A DNA stretch of 14,895 bases from an uncultured Faecalibacterium sp. (GCA_934561485.1 CAKTGS010000048.1:1-14895), one strand, 5' to 3'; positions 1 through 7,373 are shown, counted from the first letter of the stretch. Made by a program: numbers and translations. Notes: generated by a model not told the origin, from the letters alone.

Positions 1-1
1 G

Positions 2-52
2 CAGGACGAATTTCAAGCAGACCTGTGCAGGATATACAAAAATGCGGCTTGA
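2..52 (+). other. Possible 3' tail of an upstream gene (fragment)
   Basis: One plus-strand frame is open from base 2 to a TGA at 50-52 and reads as a hydrophilic, protein-like tail ending in IYKNAA. It stops just before the promoter at 73, which is where an upstream gene could end. The stretch is too short to prove coding, no terminator is visible between it and the promoter, and another frame is also open here. Treat it as a weak guess. Confidence 0.2.
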
Positions 53-72
53 ATTTCGGACAGTTCAACGCA

Positions 73-101
73 TTGACATTTTCTGTGCTGGCTCGTATAA
101 T
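73..101 (+). promoter_or_regulatory. Consensus sigma-A promoter of the alpha-glucoside operon
   Basis: A perfect -35 box TTGACA (73-78) is followed by a 17-base spacer and a perfect -10 box TATAAT (96-101). Transcription should begin near 108. This leaves a leader of about 140 bases before the first gene, holding the antiterminator and terminator elements. So strong a core promoter fits control at the level of termination rather than initiation. Confidence 0.85.
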
Positions 102-126
102 CAAAACAGACAAGTGAATTTATCAG

Positions 127-156
127 TGCGTGTAACTGTTCGATCAGGCATGAGCA
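127..156 (+). promoter_or_regulatory. Ribonucleic antiterminator (RAT) site for a BglG/LicT-family protein
   Basis: The leader contains TGTAACTG (131-138), six bases, then CAGGCATGAGC (145-155). Known RATs of the SacY/LicT family carry TGTTACTG, six bases, then CAGGCAAGACC or CAGGCAAAACC, so both the core and the spacing match. CTG 136-138 can pair with CAG 145-147 as the apical stem, and TGC 127-129 with GCA 154-156 as a lower stem. The 3' half overlaps the 5' arm of the terminator at 147-198, so the two structures exclude each other. The gene directly downstream encodes a protein of the family that binds such sites. The match rests on recalled family sequences; binding is inferred. Confidence 0.75.
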
Positions 157-210
157 TCAGAGGGAATGAGGCAATGGCATCCCTTTGGTTCTTGTGCCCT
201 TTTTCTTTTT
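147..210 (+). terminator. Leader terminator controlled by the RAT
   Basis: Bases 147-165 pair with 180-198 in a 19-position stem that has one mismatch (C155/T190) and a few G-U pairs. The loop is 14 bases (166-179), and a T-rich tract (200-210, broken by one C) follows at once. It lies between the promoter at 73 and the start codon at 248, so it would stop transcription before the operon unless the overlapping RAT is stabilised. Confidence 0.8.
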
Positions 211-247
211 CACAAAAGCTGCGGCATGGAAGCGGAGGAGTGCGGCG

Positions 248-1066
248 ATGCAGGCTGTAAAGGTATTCAATAACAATGCGGTGTCGGTGATCATGCCGGA
301 CGGCAGGGAAGCCATTCTCGTGGGCAACGGGCTTGGGTTTGGCCGCCGCCCGGGGGACGTGATCGACAAAAGCCGCGTTTCCAAGGTGTACTATGTGCAG
401 AATGAATTGCAGACCAAGTTCCTCAAGATGCTGGATAACGTTACCCCGCAGGTGATGCAGGCCGCCGAGCGCATCTCGCTGGCGGCAGAAGAGCAGGGCA
501 TCCTGCTCGGTAGCAAAAGCACCATCTCGCTGGTGGATCACATCAGCTTTGCGCTGGAACGTGTGGAAAAGGGCACCTTTCTGCCCAACCTCGTGCTCTC
601 GGAGACCCGGATGCTGTACCCGAAGGAGTATGCGGTGGGGCAAAGGGCACTGGAACTTGTCCGGCAGTTCTGCGGCGTACAGCTGCCGGAGGACGAAGCA
701 GGCTACATTGCCCTGCATCTGGTAGCCGGTGCGGCGGACGGTGCGCTGGCTTATGATACCGTAAAATTCGTCAAGGCGGTCAAGGAGATCATCTGCGATA
801 CCTATCACTGCACCTTTGAGGAAGAGAGCCTCGAGACCACCCGCCTGACCGTGCACCTCAAGTTTCTGGCGGCACGCATCCTGCGGCACACCCCGTGGCA
901 GGACGCCGGGCTGGAATCCATGTACACGGTGCTTTTGCAGTGCGACAGCCGCAACGAGGTGTGCTTACAGCGCATCAATGCCTATCTGCGTCAGGAATTT
1001 GATTACGAGCTGGATCATCAGGAGCAGGTCTATCTGCTCATTCACCTGACCAGGATCGTCCGATAA
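248..1066 (+). CDS. BglG/LicT-family transcription antiterminator (PRD protein)
   Basis: This 272-residue protein has the standard plan of the family: an N-terminal RNA-binding CAT domain (about residues 1-55) and two PTS regulation domains (about 65-170 and 172-272). All four regulatory histidines are present: His98 (DHISFALER), His157 (YIALHLV), His203 (VHLKFLAARI) and His266 (YLLIHL). In this family the RNA-binding dimer holds the RAT hairpin and prevents terminator formation. The permease EIIB normally phosphorylates PRD1 to inactivate the protein, and HPr phosphorylates PRD2 to activate it. The ATG at 248 has GGAGGAG seven bases upstream and begins the CAT domain; an earlier in-frame start adds only unrelated residues. 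A RAT and terminator lie directly upstream, so it probably controls its own operon. The sugar specificity follows from the neighbours, not from this protein. Confidence 0.9.
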   Translation: MQAVKVFNNNAVSVIMPDGREAILVGNGLGFGRRPGDVIDKSRVSKVYYVQNELQTKFLKMLDNVTPQVMQAAERISLAAEEQGILLGSKSTISLVDHISFALERVEKGTFLPNLVLSETRMLYPKEYAVGQRALELVRQFCGVQLPEDEAGYIALHLVAGAADGALAYDTVKFVKAVKEIICDTYHCTFEEESLETTRLTVHLKFLAARILRHTPWQDAGLESMYTVLLQCDSRNEVCLQRINAYLRQEFDYELDHQEQVYLLIHLTRIVR

Positions 1067-1076
1067 AACGCTTCAA

Positions 1077-1096
1077 CAGGGCGTCCGGAAGCCCTG
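1077..1096 (+). other. Small intergenic hairpin
   Basis: CAGGGC (1077-1082) can pair with GCCCTG (1091-1096) around an eight-base loop in the 87-base gap between the antiterminator and the permease. No T run follows, so it is not an intrinsic terminator. It could affect mRNA processing or stability, or have no role. Confidence 0.3.
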
Positions 1097-1153
1097 CGGA
1101 ATAGAAATCATCCCCCAAAAACAGACAAGTCAAAAAGTGAGGAGTATTACACG

Positions 1154-2713
1154 ATGAAAGAAAAAGTCATGAATGGCTTGGAAAAGTTCTCCAAAGCCAT
1201 GCTCTCACCGCTGTCGTATATCTCGGCAGCAGGCCTGATCCTTGTGCTGGGCGCATTGCTTACCAGCACCAGCCTTAGCGCGATGATCCCCGTTCTGCAG
1301 TGGACCCCCATCAAGCTGCTGGGACAGCTGATCTACAACTGCATCATGGTCATCATCAACAACCTCAGCCTGATGTTCTGCGTGGGCATCGCAGCGGCGC
1401 TTGCCAAAAAGAACAAGCAGCAGGCTGCCATCATCGGCCTGATGAGCTACTTTATGTACCTGACCGCCGGCAACGTCACCCTGACCCAGCTGGGTATGCT
1501 GGCCGAGGCGGACCCGATGGTGGGTCTGTACGGCACCGGTCAGTCCACCGTGTTCGGCATCCAGACGGTGGATATGGGCGTGTTCGGCGGCATCCTGCTG
1601 GGTCTGGTCTGCGGCTGGGTGTACAACCGCACCTGTGAAAAGCAGTTCAAGGGCATCATCACCCAGATCTACTCCGGCAACCGCTGGTCCTTTACCTGCA
1701 TGGTGGTCTTTTCCATCCTGTTCGGCTTCGGTTCCTGCTTCTTCTGGCCGCCGGTGCAGAGCGTCATCAGTGCACTGACCGATCTGATCGCCACCTCCGG
1801 CAACTTCGGCCTGTTCCTGTACGGCTTTTTGGAGCGTTTCCTCATCCCCACCGGCCTGCACCACCTCATCTACACCCCCTTCCAGTTCTCTGCACTGGGC
1901 AACAGCCTGACCGTGGGCGATGCCACTTACACCGGCTCCTACATCGTAATGATGATGGAGTACAGCATGGGTCTGCCCTTCTCGGACGGCATTGTGTGGA
2001 TGTACACCGGCTTTACCAAGACCTTCGGCTACTTTGGCATCGTGGCGGCCTTCATCTTCTGTGCCCGCAAGGAGAACCGTAAAAAGACCGCTGCCGTTCT
2101 GGTGCCGCTGGCGTTTACCGCCTCTCTGGCTTCCATCACCGAGCCGCTGGACTTCATGTTCTGCTTCTCTGCCCCCATCCTGTGGGTGGCACACGCCTGC
2201 ATCTCCGGCCTGTTCATCGTGCTGCTGCACACCTTCCATGTCACCGGCTTTACCACCAACCTCCTTGGCTCGGTGCTGATGAACCTTTCTGCCGGTGCAG
2301 ATAAGACCAACTATCCCATCCTGTACCTGCTGGCGCTGTGCCAGATCGCGGTGTACTTTGTGGTGTTCACCCTGCTGATCAAGACCTTTAACATCCACAC
2401 CCCCGGCCGGGAAGAGGTGAGCACCGAGACCGCTAAGAGCGTAGCACCCGCCAAAAAGGCAAGCGTGAAGAACGCTGCCGAGGTGCAGTGCGTCATTGAT
2501 GGTCTGGGCGGCAAGGAGAACATCCTGTCGGTGGACAACTGCTTCACCCGCCTGCGGGTCAACATCAAGGACCCCGCAAAGCTCAACGAGGAAAGCATCA
2601 ACCAGCTGCCGAACAGCGGCATCGTGAAAAAGGGAACCGATATCCAGATCGTTTACGGTCTGCAGGTAGCCGATATCAAGCGTGCCGTGGAGGCACAGCT
2701 GGAAAACCAGTAA
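1154..2713 (+). CDS. PTS alpha-glucoside-type EIIBC permease
   Basis: This 519-residue protein fits the usual EIIC-EIIB length of the glucose-superfamily PTS permeases, and is closest in type to the GlvC/MalX maltose or alpha-glucoside group. The EIIC part (about 1-420) is strongly hydrophobic, with many membrane segments, the GLHH motif at 234-237 and the TEP motif with Glu330. After an alanine/lysine-rich linker (about 422-438) comes the EIIB domain, with phosphorylation-site Cys463 in NCFTRLRV. It would import an alpha-linked glucoside and release it as the 6-phosphate. No EIIA domain is fused or encoded nearby, so a separate EIIA from elsewhere must feed it. TGAGGAG lies about nine bases before the ATG. 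The downstream GH4 gene supports an alpha-glucoside substrate such as maltose, trehalose-like or sucrose-isomer sugars. The exact sugar is unknown. Confidence 0.9.
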   Translation: MKEKVMNGLEKFSKAMLSPLSYISAAGLILVLGALLTSTSLSAMIPVLQWTPIKLLGQLIYNCIMVIINNLSLMFCVGIAAALAKKNKQQAAIIGLMSYFMYLTAGNVTLTQLGMLAEADPMVGLYGTGQSTVFGIQTVDMGVFGGILLGLVCGWVYNRTCEKQFKGIITQIYSGNRWSFTCMVVFSILFGFGSCFFWPPVQSVISALTDLIATSGNFGLFLYGFLERFLIPTGLHHLIYTPFQFSALGNSLTVGDATYTGSYIVMMMEYSMGLPFSDGIVWMYTGFTKTFGYFGIVAAFIFCARKENRKKTAAVLVPLAFTASLASITEPLDFMFCFSAPILWVAHACISGLFIVLLHTFHVTGFTTNLLGSVLMNLSAGADKTNYPILYLLALCQIAVYFVVFTLLIKTFNIHTPGREEVSTETAKSVAPAKKASVKNAAEVQCVIDGLGGKENILSVDNCFTRLRVNIKDPAKLNEESINQLPNSGIVKKGTDIQIVYGLQVADIKRAVEAQLENQ

Positions 2714-2728
2714 ATTGTTTTACCGTGC

Positions 2729-2747
2729 CCCGGCGGAATGCGCCGGG
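2729..2747 (+). other. GC-rich intercistronic hairpin
   Basis: CCCGGCG (2729-2735) pairs perfectly with CGCCGGG (2741-2747) around a five-base loop, between the permease and glucosidase genes. No T run follows, so the two genes should stay on one transcript. Such hairpins often protect mRNA ends and shift the balance between neighbouring cistrons. That role here is inference. Confidence 0.45.
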
Positions 2748-2780
2748 CAAACCTGAAATACAAAAAGGAGTGTTTATACT

Positions 2781-4139
2781 ATGGTCATTACCATTGCTGG
2801 CGGCGGTAGTACTTTTACCGCCGGTATCGTCAAATCCATCGCACTGCGCCGGGAAGAACTGGAAGTGGACGAGATCCGTCTGTTCGACATCAACAAGGAG
2901 CGGCAGGACAAGGTGGCCGTTGTGGTGGACTGGGTCCTGCACAAGGAGCTGAATACCGACATCAAGCTGGTGGTCACCACCGATGTGCAGCAGGCTTACA
3001 CCGATACCTCCTTTGTGTTTGCCCAGATGCGCGTGGGCGGCTACGCCATGCGGGAGCAGGACGAAAAGATCCCCCTGCGCCACGGCTGCGTAGGACAGGA
3101 GACCTGCGGCTGCGGCGGCATGGCTTACGGAATGCGCACCATCTTCCCCATGATCAAGCTGATCGACGATGTGGAAAAGTATGCCAAGAAGGACTACTGG
3201 ATCCTGAACTACTCCAACCCCGCCGCCATCGTATCCGAGGCCTGCCGCAAGCTACGCCCGAAGGCACGGATCATCAACATCTGCGATATGCCCATCGCCA
3301 TCATTGACGTGGTGGCAGCTGCCATGGGCATCCAGAACAAGAAGGAGATCGTTTACGATTACTTTGGCCTGAACCACTTCGGCTGGTTCACCTCCATCCA
3401 GTACCACGGCGAGGATCTGATGCCCAAGCTGCGCGCCTACATCAAGGAGAAGCAGATCCTTCTGCCGGAAAGCTACCTCAAGGGCATGGGCGCTCTGACT
3501 TCCTCCGCCAGCCAGAACCGCCACACCAAGGGCAGCTGGTACTATGTGTGGAAGGGCGAGTACGAGATCATGGAAAACTTCCCGGAATACCTGCCCAATA
3601 CCTACCTGAACTACTATCTGCAGGCCAAGGAGTTCGTGGAGCATTCGGACCCGAACCACACCCGCGCCAACGAGGTGGAGGAGACCCGCGAAAAGAACCT
3701 GTTCGACGGCATCGACCACTACCTCAAGACCGGCGAGGTGGACGCCAACACCTTCTATGCCGGCAGCCACGGCGACTGGATCGCAGATCTTTCCGCTGCG
3801 CTGAAGAACGACACCAAGGCACGCTTTCTCATCATCACCGAGAACCGCGGTGCGATCCCCAATATGCCCTATGACGCAATGGTGGAGCTGCCCGCCTATA
3901 TCGGCAAGAACGGCCCGGAGGTCATTGCCCGGGACAACATCCCGCTGTTCCAGCAGGGTCTGATGATGCAGCAGCTCAACAGCGAAAAGCTGCTGGTGGA
4001 GGGCTGCGTGGAAGGCAGCTACGAGAAGGTGTTGCAGGCCTTTACCCTGAATAAGACTGTGCCCAGCATGAACGTTGCCAAGGCCATTCTGGACGATATG
4101 ATCGAAGCCAACAAGGGCTACTGGCCGGAGCTGCACTGA
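2781..4139 (+). CDS. 6-phospho-alpha-glucosidase, glycoside hydrolase family 4
   Basis: This 452-residue protein matches GlvA/MalH/AglB-type GH4 enzymes over its whole length. The N-terminal TIAGGGSTFTAG is the NAD-binding Rossmann loop. GQETCG near residue 110, Cys168 in NICDMP and His199 in GLNHFGW correspond to the metal and substrate site of the family, with Cys and His three residues earlier than in B. subtilis GlvA. The end WPELH is also typical. These cytoplasmic enzymes need NAD+ and a divalent metal such as Mn2+, and cleave alpha-glucoside 6-phosphates by an oxidation-elimination route. AAGGAG sits ten bases before the ATG. It is the last gene of the operon: the permease makes the phosphorylated sugar and this enzyme releases glucose 6-phosphate. 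The CDMP form and close similarity to GlvA favour 6-phospho-alpha-glucosidase over alpha-galactosidase or 6-phospho-beta-glucosidase members of GH4. Confidence 0.93.
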   Translation: MVITIAGGGSTFTAGIVKSIALRREELEVDEIRLFDINKERQDKVAVVVDWVLHKELNTDIKLVVTTDVQQAYTDTSFVFAQMRVGGYAMREQDEKIPLRHGCVGQETCGCGGMAYGMRTIFPMIKLIDDVEKYAKKDYWILNYSNPAAIVSEACRKLRPKARIINICDMPIAIIDVVAAAMGIQNKKEIVYDYFGLNHFGWFTSIQYHGEDLMPKLRAYIKEKQILLPESYLKGMGALTSSASQNRHTKGSWYYVWKGEYEIMENFPEYLPNTYLNYYLQAKEFVEHSDPNHTRANEVEETREKNLFDGIDHYLKTGEVDANTFYAGSHGDWIADLSAALKNDTKARFLIITENRGAIPNMPYDAMVELPAYIGKNGPEVIARDNIPLFQQGLMMQQLNSEKLLVEGCVEGSYEKVLQAFTLNKTVPSMNVAKAILDDMIEANKGYWPELH

Positions 4140-4154
4140 GCAGCCGGCTTTCCC

Positions 4155-4190
4155 GCCGCCGCAGGCATTGCCGCCTGCGGCGGCTTTTTT
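4155..4190 (+). terminator. Intrinsic terminator of the alpha-glucoside operon
   Basis: A perfect 12-bp GC-rich stem (4155-4166 with 4173-4184) with a six-base loop is followed by six T residues. It lies 15 bases after the glucosidase stop and before the next promoter, so it closes the operon. Confidence 0.93.
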
Positions 4191-4197
4191 GTACGCA

Positions 4198-4226
4198 TTG
4201 ACCTTTGCAGAGCAAGGGCTTATAAT
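4198..4226 (+). promoter_or_regulatory. Promoter of the aminopeptidase-GluQRS pair
   Basis: TTGACC (4198-4203), 17 bases, then TATAAT (4221-4226): five of six and six of six matches to the sigma-A consensus. Transcription should begin near 4233, giving a short leader of about 30 bases to the ATG at 4263. Confidence 0.8.
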
Positions 4227-4262
4227 GAGAAAAAACCAGTAAAAGCGAAAGGAAGCATCCCC

Positions 4263-5576
4263 ATGCAAAACAAAGCATTTTCCATGGAAGATCTGTTTGC
4301 GTTTCTGAACGCCGGTGTCAGCGCGTTCCACTCTACGGCGGCCGCCGCGGCCATTCTGGAAGCCAATGGCTATCAGAACTGCCCGGAAAGCGCCGCGTGG
4401 GATCTTGTGCCCGGCGGAAAATACTATACCACCCGCAACGGCTCGGCCATTCTGGCCTGGCGGATGCCCACCGGCGAACTGACCGGCTGGCACGCTGCCG
4501 CCAGCCACAGCGATTCGCCCACCTGGCGCATCAAGACGCTGGACGGGGCAGACCACGGCTTTGCCCGCGCCGAGACCGAGGGCTACGGCGGAATGCTGAT
4601 GTCCACCTGGTTCGACCGGCCCCTGAGCGTGGCGGGCCGCCTGCTGGTGCGCACCGCCGAAGGCGTAGAAAGCCGCCTGGTGCATCCGGAGCAGGCGCTG
4701 GCCTGCATCCCGAACCTGTGCATCCATTTCAACCGCGAAGCCAACACCGGCCTGAACTACAACCCCCAGGTGGACCTGCAGCCCATCTTCGGGGCCGAGG
4801 GCGGAAGCCTGAAGGAGACCCTGGCCGCCGAAGCCGGGGTGAAGGCCGAGGACATTCTGGCCGCGGATCTTGTGCTCTGCACCACCGAAAAGGCCCAGCG
4901 CGTGGGCCTGCAGGGTGAATATTTCATGTCCGGACGCATTGACGACCTGGAGTGTGCCTACACCACCCTGTGGGGCTTTCTGCAGGGGCGCGGCGAGGAA
5001 GCGGGCCGCGGCGACATCTGGGTGATGTTCGACAACGAGGAAGTGGGCTCTTCCAGCCGGCAGGGCGCACAGGGCAGCCTGATGAGCGATGTGCTGGCCC
5101 GCATTGAGGAGAGCCTTGGTGTGACCAAAGAGCAGAGCATCCGGGCCCGCACCAACTGCCTGCTGCTCAGCGCCGACAACGGCCACGCCATCCACCCCAA
5201 TCACCCGGAAAAGAGCGACCCGAAGCTGCCGGTGAACATGGGCGGCGGCATCATCCTCAAGTACAACGCCCGCCAGACCTACACCACCAGCGGCCTGACC
5301 GGCGCGGCCTTTACTGCCATCTGCGAAAAAGCCGGGGTGCCGGTGCAGGTGTTTGCAAACCGGGCCGATGTGGCCGGCGGCAGCACCCTGGGCAACCTGC
5401 TGGGCCGCCAGATCCTGATGCCCATGGTGGACATCGGCGTGGGCCAGCTGGCCATGCACTCTGCCATGGAAACCGCCAGCTGCAAGGATGCCGAATATCT
5501 GGCCGCTGCCTGTGCGGCCTACTACAACACGCCCATCTTCCAGCCGCAGGACGGGCAGTGGAAGCTGGGCCTGTGA
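4263..5576 (+). CDS. M18-family (aspartyl-type) aminopeptidase
   Basis: This 437-residue cytoplasmic metallopeptidase shows the full set of M18 motifs, with a length normal for the family. The likely dinuclear zinc ligands and catalytic acids are His82 in SHSDSPTW, Asp227 in GRIDDLE, Glu259/Glu260 in FDNEEVGSSSRQGA, Asp305 in SADNGHA and His399 near the C-terminus in QLAMHSAME. M18 enzymes remove N-terminal residues, often acidic ones, from peptides. The specificity of this one cannot be read from the sequence. The ATG at 4263 has AAGGAAG seven bases upstream and a good promoter before that. Its stop codon overlaps the probable GTG start of the next gene (GTGA), so the two are probably translationally coupled even though no functional link is obvious. 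Confidence 0.92.
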   Translation: MQNKAFSMEDLFAFLNAGVSAFHSTAAAAAILEANGYQNCPESAAWDLVPGGKYYTTRNGSAILAWRMPTGELTGWHAAASHSDSPTWRIKTLDGADHGFARAETEGYGGMLMSTWFDRPLSVAGRLLVRTAEGVESRLVHPEQALACIPNLCIHFNREANTGLNYNPQVDLQPIFGAEGGSLKETLAAEAGVKAEDILAADLVLCTTEKAQRVGLQGEYFMSGRIDDLECAYTTLWGFLQGRGEEAGRGDIWVMFDNEEVGSSSRQGAQGSLMSDVLARIEESLGVTKEQSIRARTNCLLLSADNGHAIHPNHPEKSDPKLPVNMGGGIILKYNARQTYTTSGLTGAAFTAICEKAGVPVQVFANRADVAGGSTLGNLLGRQILMPMVDIGVGQLAMHSAMETASCKDAEYLAAACAAYYNTPIFQPQDGQWKLGL

Positions 5577-6520
5577 GCGGGGCAGTGACCGGGCGCTTTG
5601 CGCCCAGCCCCAGCGGGCGGCTGCACCTGGGCAACCTGGCCTGCAGCCTGCTGGCCTGGCTCAGCGCCAAAAGCCGGGGCGGCCGCATTGTGCTGCGCAT
5701 TGAGGACCTGGACGCCGAGCGCTGCCCCCGCATCTACGCCGACCTGCTGGAACGGGATCTGGACTGGCTGGGCCTGCACTGGGACGAGGGCGGCAGCACC
5801 GGCGGCCCCCACGGCCCCTATTATCAGAGCGAGTGCGCGGATATCTACACGGAACAATACAACAAGCTGGAAGCACAGGGGCTGGTGTACCCGTGCTTCT
5901 GCTCCCGTGCCCAGCTGCACGCAGCCAGCGCACCCCACACCTCGGACGGCAATGTGATCTACCCCGGCACCTGCCGGGATCTGACCTCTGCCGAAGTTGC
6001 CGAAAAACGCAAAAAGAAGGCCCCGGCCTACCGGGTGCGGGTGCCGGACGAGGAGATCACGTTCACAGACGGCTGCATGGGGGTGCACACCGAGAACCTG
6101 CTGCGGGACTGCGGCGACTTCTATCTGCGCCGGGCCGATGGCGTGTTTGCCTACCAGCTGGCCGTGGTGGTGGACGATGCCCGCATGGGCGTGACCGAAG
6201 TGGTGCGCGGGTCGGACCTGCTGTCCTCCACGGCGCGGCAGCTGTATCTGTACCGGCTGCTGGGCCTGCCGGCCCCGCAGTTTGCCCACTGCCCGCTGCT
6301 GCTGGCCCCAGACGGGCGGCGGCTGTCCAAGCGGGACGGGGACCAAAGCCTGGAAAACCTGCGGGAAAAATACACCGCGCAGGAGATCGTGGGCAAGCTG
6401 GCTTACGCCTACGGCCTGCAGCCGGAACCGGCCCCCCGCACGCCGGAAAGCCTCATCGCGGAGTTTTCCTGGGCAAAGGTGCCCAAAACAGACGTCTGCC
6501 TGCCGGAAGGGCTGTTTTAA
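5573..6520 (+). CDS. gluQRS: GluQRS: glutamyl-queuosine tRNA(Asp) synthetase
   Basis: This is a 315-residue paralogue of the glutamyl-tRNA synthetase catalytic core, without the anticodon-binding half. GRFAPSPSGRLHLGN holds the HIGH-type signature at 18-21. A zinc site is formed by Cys108, Cys110, Tyr130 and Cys134, the pattern typical of GluQRS. LSKRD with Lys253 is the KMSKS equivalent. GluQRS activates glutamate and attaches it to queuosine at position 34 of tRNA(Asp). Start choice: no ATG fits. GTG 5573 has GGAAG eight bases upstream, overlaps the preceding TGA as GTGA and gives a family-like N-terminus. GTG 5558 would add five residues, and GTG 5585 would leave only a Met-Thr pair before GRF. 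A truncated ordinary GltX is unlikely, because the zinc motif and the length both match GluQRS. Confidence 0.88.
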   Translation: MSGAVTGRFAPSPSGRLHLGNLACSLLAWLSAKSRGGRIVLRIEDLDAERCPRIYADLLERDLDWLGLHWDEGGSTGGPHGPYYQSECADIYTEQYNKLEAQGLVYPCFCSRAQLHAASAPHTSDGNVIYPGTCRDLTSAEVAEKRKKKAPAYRVRVPDEEITFTDGCMGVHTENLLRDCGDFYLRRADGVFAYQLAVVVDDARMGVTEVVRGSDLLSSTARQLYLYRLLGLPAPQFAHCPLLLAPDGRRLSKRDGDQSLENLREKYTAQEIVGKLAYAYGLQPEPAPRTPESLIAEFSWAKVPKTDVCLPEGLF

Positions 6521-6572
6521 ACAGCCGCTGCGCTCTGGCGATTTTCAGCGGAAGGATCCTTTTATAATTTTG

Positions 6573-6610
6573 GCTCCAGAAAAATCTGCGGATCTTTCTG
6601 GAGCTTTTTT
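6573..6610 (+). terminator. Intrinsic terminator after gluQRS
   Basis: A perfect 10-bp stem (6573-6582 with 6595-6604) is followed by six T residues. Three more base pairs can form inside the 12-base loop. It lies about 50 bases beyond the gluQRS stop codon. Confidence 0.9.
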
Positions 6611-6657
6611 CACGCAAAGGGCCGCAGCGAAAAGCGGCTGCTGTTTTGGCACCCACG

Positions 6658-6683
6658 AAAAAAGCTCCCCCTTTCGGGGGAGC
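6658..6683 (-). terminator. Terminator of the PAP2-like gene, within a dispersed repeat
   Basis: Read on the minus strand, an 8-bp stem (6676-6683 with 6664-6671) with a four-base loop is followed by six T residues (6658-6663 as A on the plus strand). It sits 30 bases past the stop codon of the minus-strand gene. The hairpin is also the first half of the repeat at 6664-6715. Confidence 0.8.
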
Positions 6684-6715
6684 TGGCAAAATCGAAGAGT
6701 TTGACGAAGAGGGTT
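6664..6715 (+). repeat. Dispersed hairpin repeat, copy 1
   Basis: This copy reads GCTCCCCC, TTTC, GGGGGAGCTG, then a weak inverted repeat (CAAA paired with TTTG), then GACGAAGAGGGTT. An A run precedes it. The element at 10936-10981 has the same order of parts. This copy reaches into the stop codon of the PAP2-like gene. Two matching copies in one window suggest a small REP-like family. Similar elements ending in a GAGGGTT-like tail are, as far as I recall, common in Faecalibacterium-type genomes; I could not check this. Confidence 0.6.
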
Positions 6716-7373
6716 ATGCGCGCCGCACCTGCGGCTGTTCGCTGCGCTCGTCCGAGCGGGTGAACAAGGTGTCCAGCGCCAGGGCCAGCAGGGCACCCAG
6801 GGCTACATCAATGCAGCTGTGCTGCTTGAGCAGCATGGTGGAGCACACGATGGAAAGGCACAGCACAGCGGCAGCCGGGCGCATCCAGCGGCGGCGGGGC
6901 TGCTCAAAAATGCGGCTGCGGTAGTATGCCAGCATCAGGGTGACCGAGTTGAACACATGGATGGACGGGCACACGTTGGTGGAGGTGTCGGTGCGGTACA
7001 AAAAGCGCACGGCCCGGGCAAACACATCGCTGCCCGGCACAGTGTAGGGCCGCAGGTTCAGCCCGGTGGGCACGATCACATAGCAGGCCAGGGCAATGGT
7101 CATGCCTGCAAACAGCGGCAGGCACAGCCGCCAGAAGTCCTCCCGGGGTGCTTTCCACAGCAGGTAGAACAGGGTGAACGGAATCCACACGAACCATGCA
7201 AAGTAGGGGATGACCGCATATTTGCAGAAGGGAATCAGATCATCCAGGCGGCAGTGCACCAACAGGTGGGGCATGGAGATCCGGGTCTCAAGAAAATTGA
7301 ATGCTGCCAGGTACAGCAGCAGATACAGCGCCATGAACCCGATGGGATGGCGGGAAAACCAGCTGCGCTTCAT
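6714..7373 (-). CDS. PAP2-family membrane phosphatase-like protein
   Basis: This 219-residue protein has several hydrophobic segments (about 10-30, 55-75, 83-103, 165-183 and 190-203). It also has two PAP2 signature pieces: CPSIHVF with His139, and H-x3-D at His185/Asp189 in a membrane-proximal helix. PAP2 proteins dephosphorylate lipid or isoprenoid phosphates at the membrane, or transfer polar head groups. The PSIH form recalls the PAP2_3/Aur1-like branch. The canonical domain-1 lysine is not seen before the RP at GLNLRP, and the domain-3 SR is ST here, so the activity may differ or be reduced. The start at 7373 is chosen because AAGGAGG lies eight bases upstream, while the longer frame to 7493 runs through the promoter. 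It is probably monocistronic. Confidence 0.75.
   Translation of the reverse strand: MKRSWFSRHPIGFMALYLLLYLAAFNFLETRISMPHLLVHCRLDDLIPFCKYAVIPYFAWFVWIPFTLFYLLWKAPREDFWRLCLPLFAGMTIALACYVIVPTGLNLRPYTVPGSDVFARAVRFLYRTDTSTNVCPSIHVFNSVTLMLAYYRSRIFEQPRRRWMRPAAAVLCLSIVCSTMLLKQHSCIDVALGALLALALDTLFTRSDERSEQPQVRRA

Noticed and set aside
42..260. 72-codon plus-strand open frame at the left edge
   Set aside because: It runs through the consensus promoter, RAT and terminator, with no ribosome binding site.
1205..2398. 397-codon minus-strand open frame
   Set aside because: It is antisense to the PTS permease and has the typical shadow composition.
3252..5459. 735-codon minus-strand open frame
   Set aside because: It is antisense to the GH4 and M18 genes and crosses a terminator and a promoter. 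It is rich in His/Gln/Gly/Val, as expected from the complement of GC-rich codons, and matches no family.
6563..6568. TATAAT on the plus strand before the gluQRS terminator
   Set aside because: There is no -35 box at a suitable distance, and no plus-strand gene follows.
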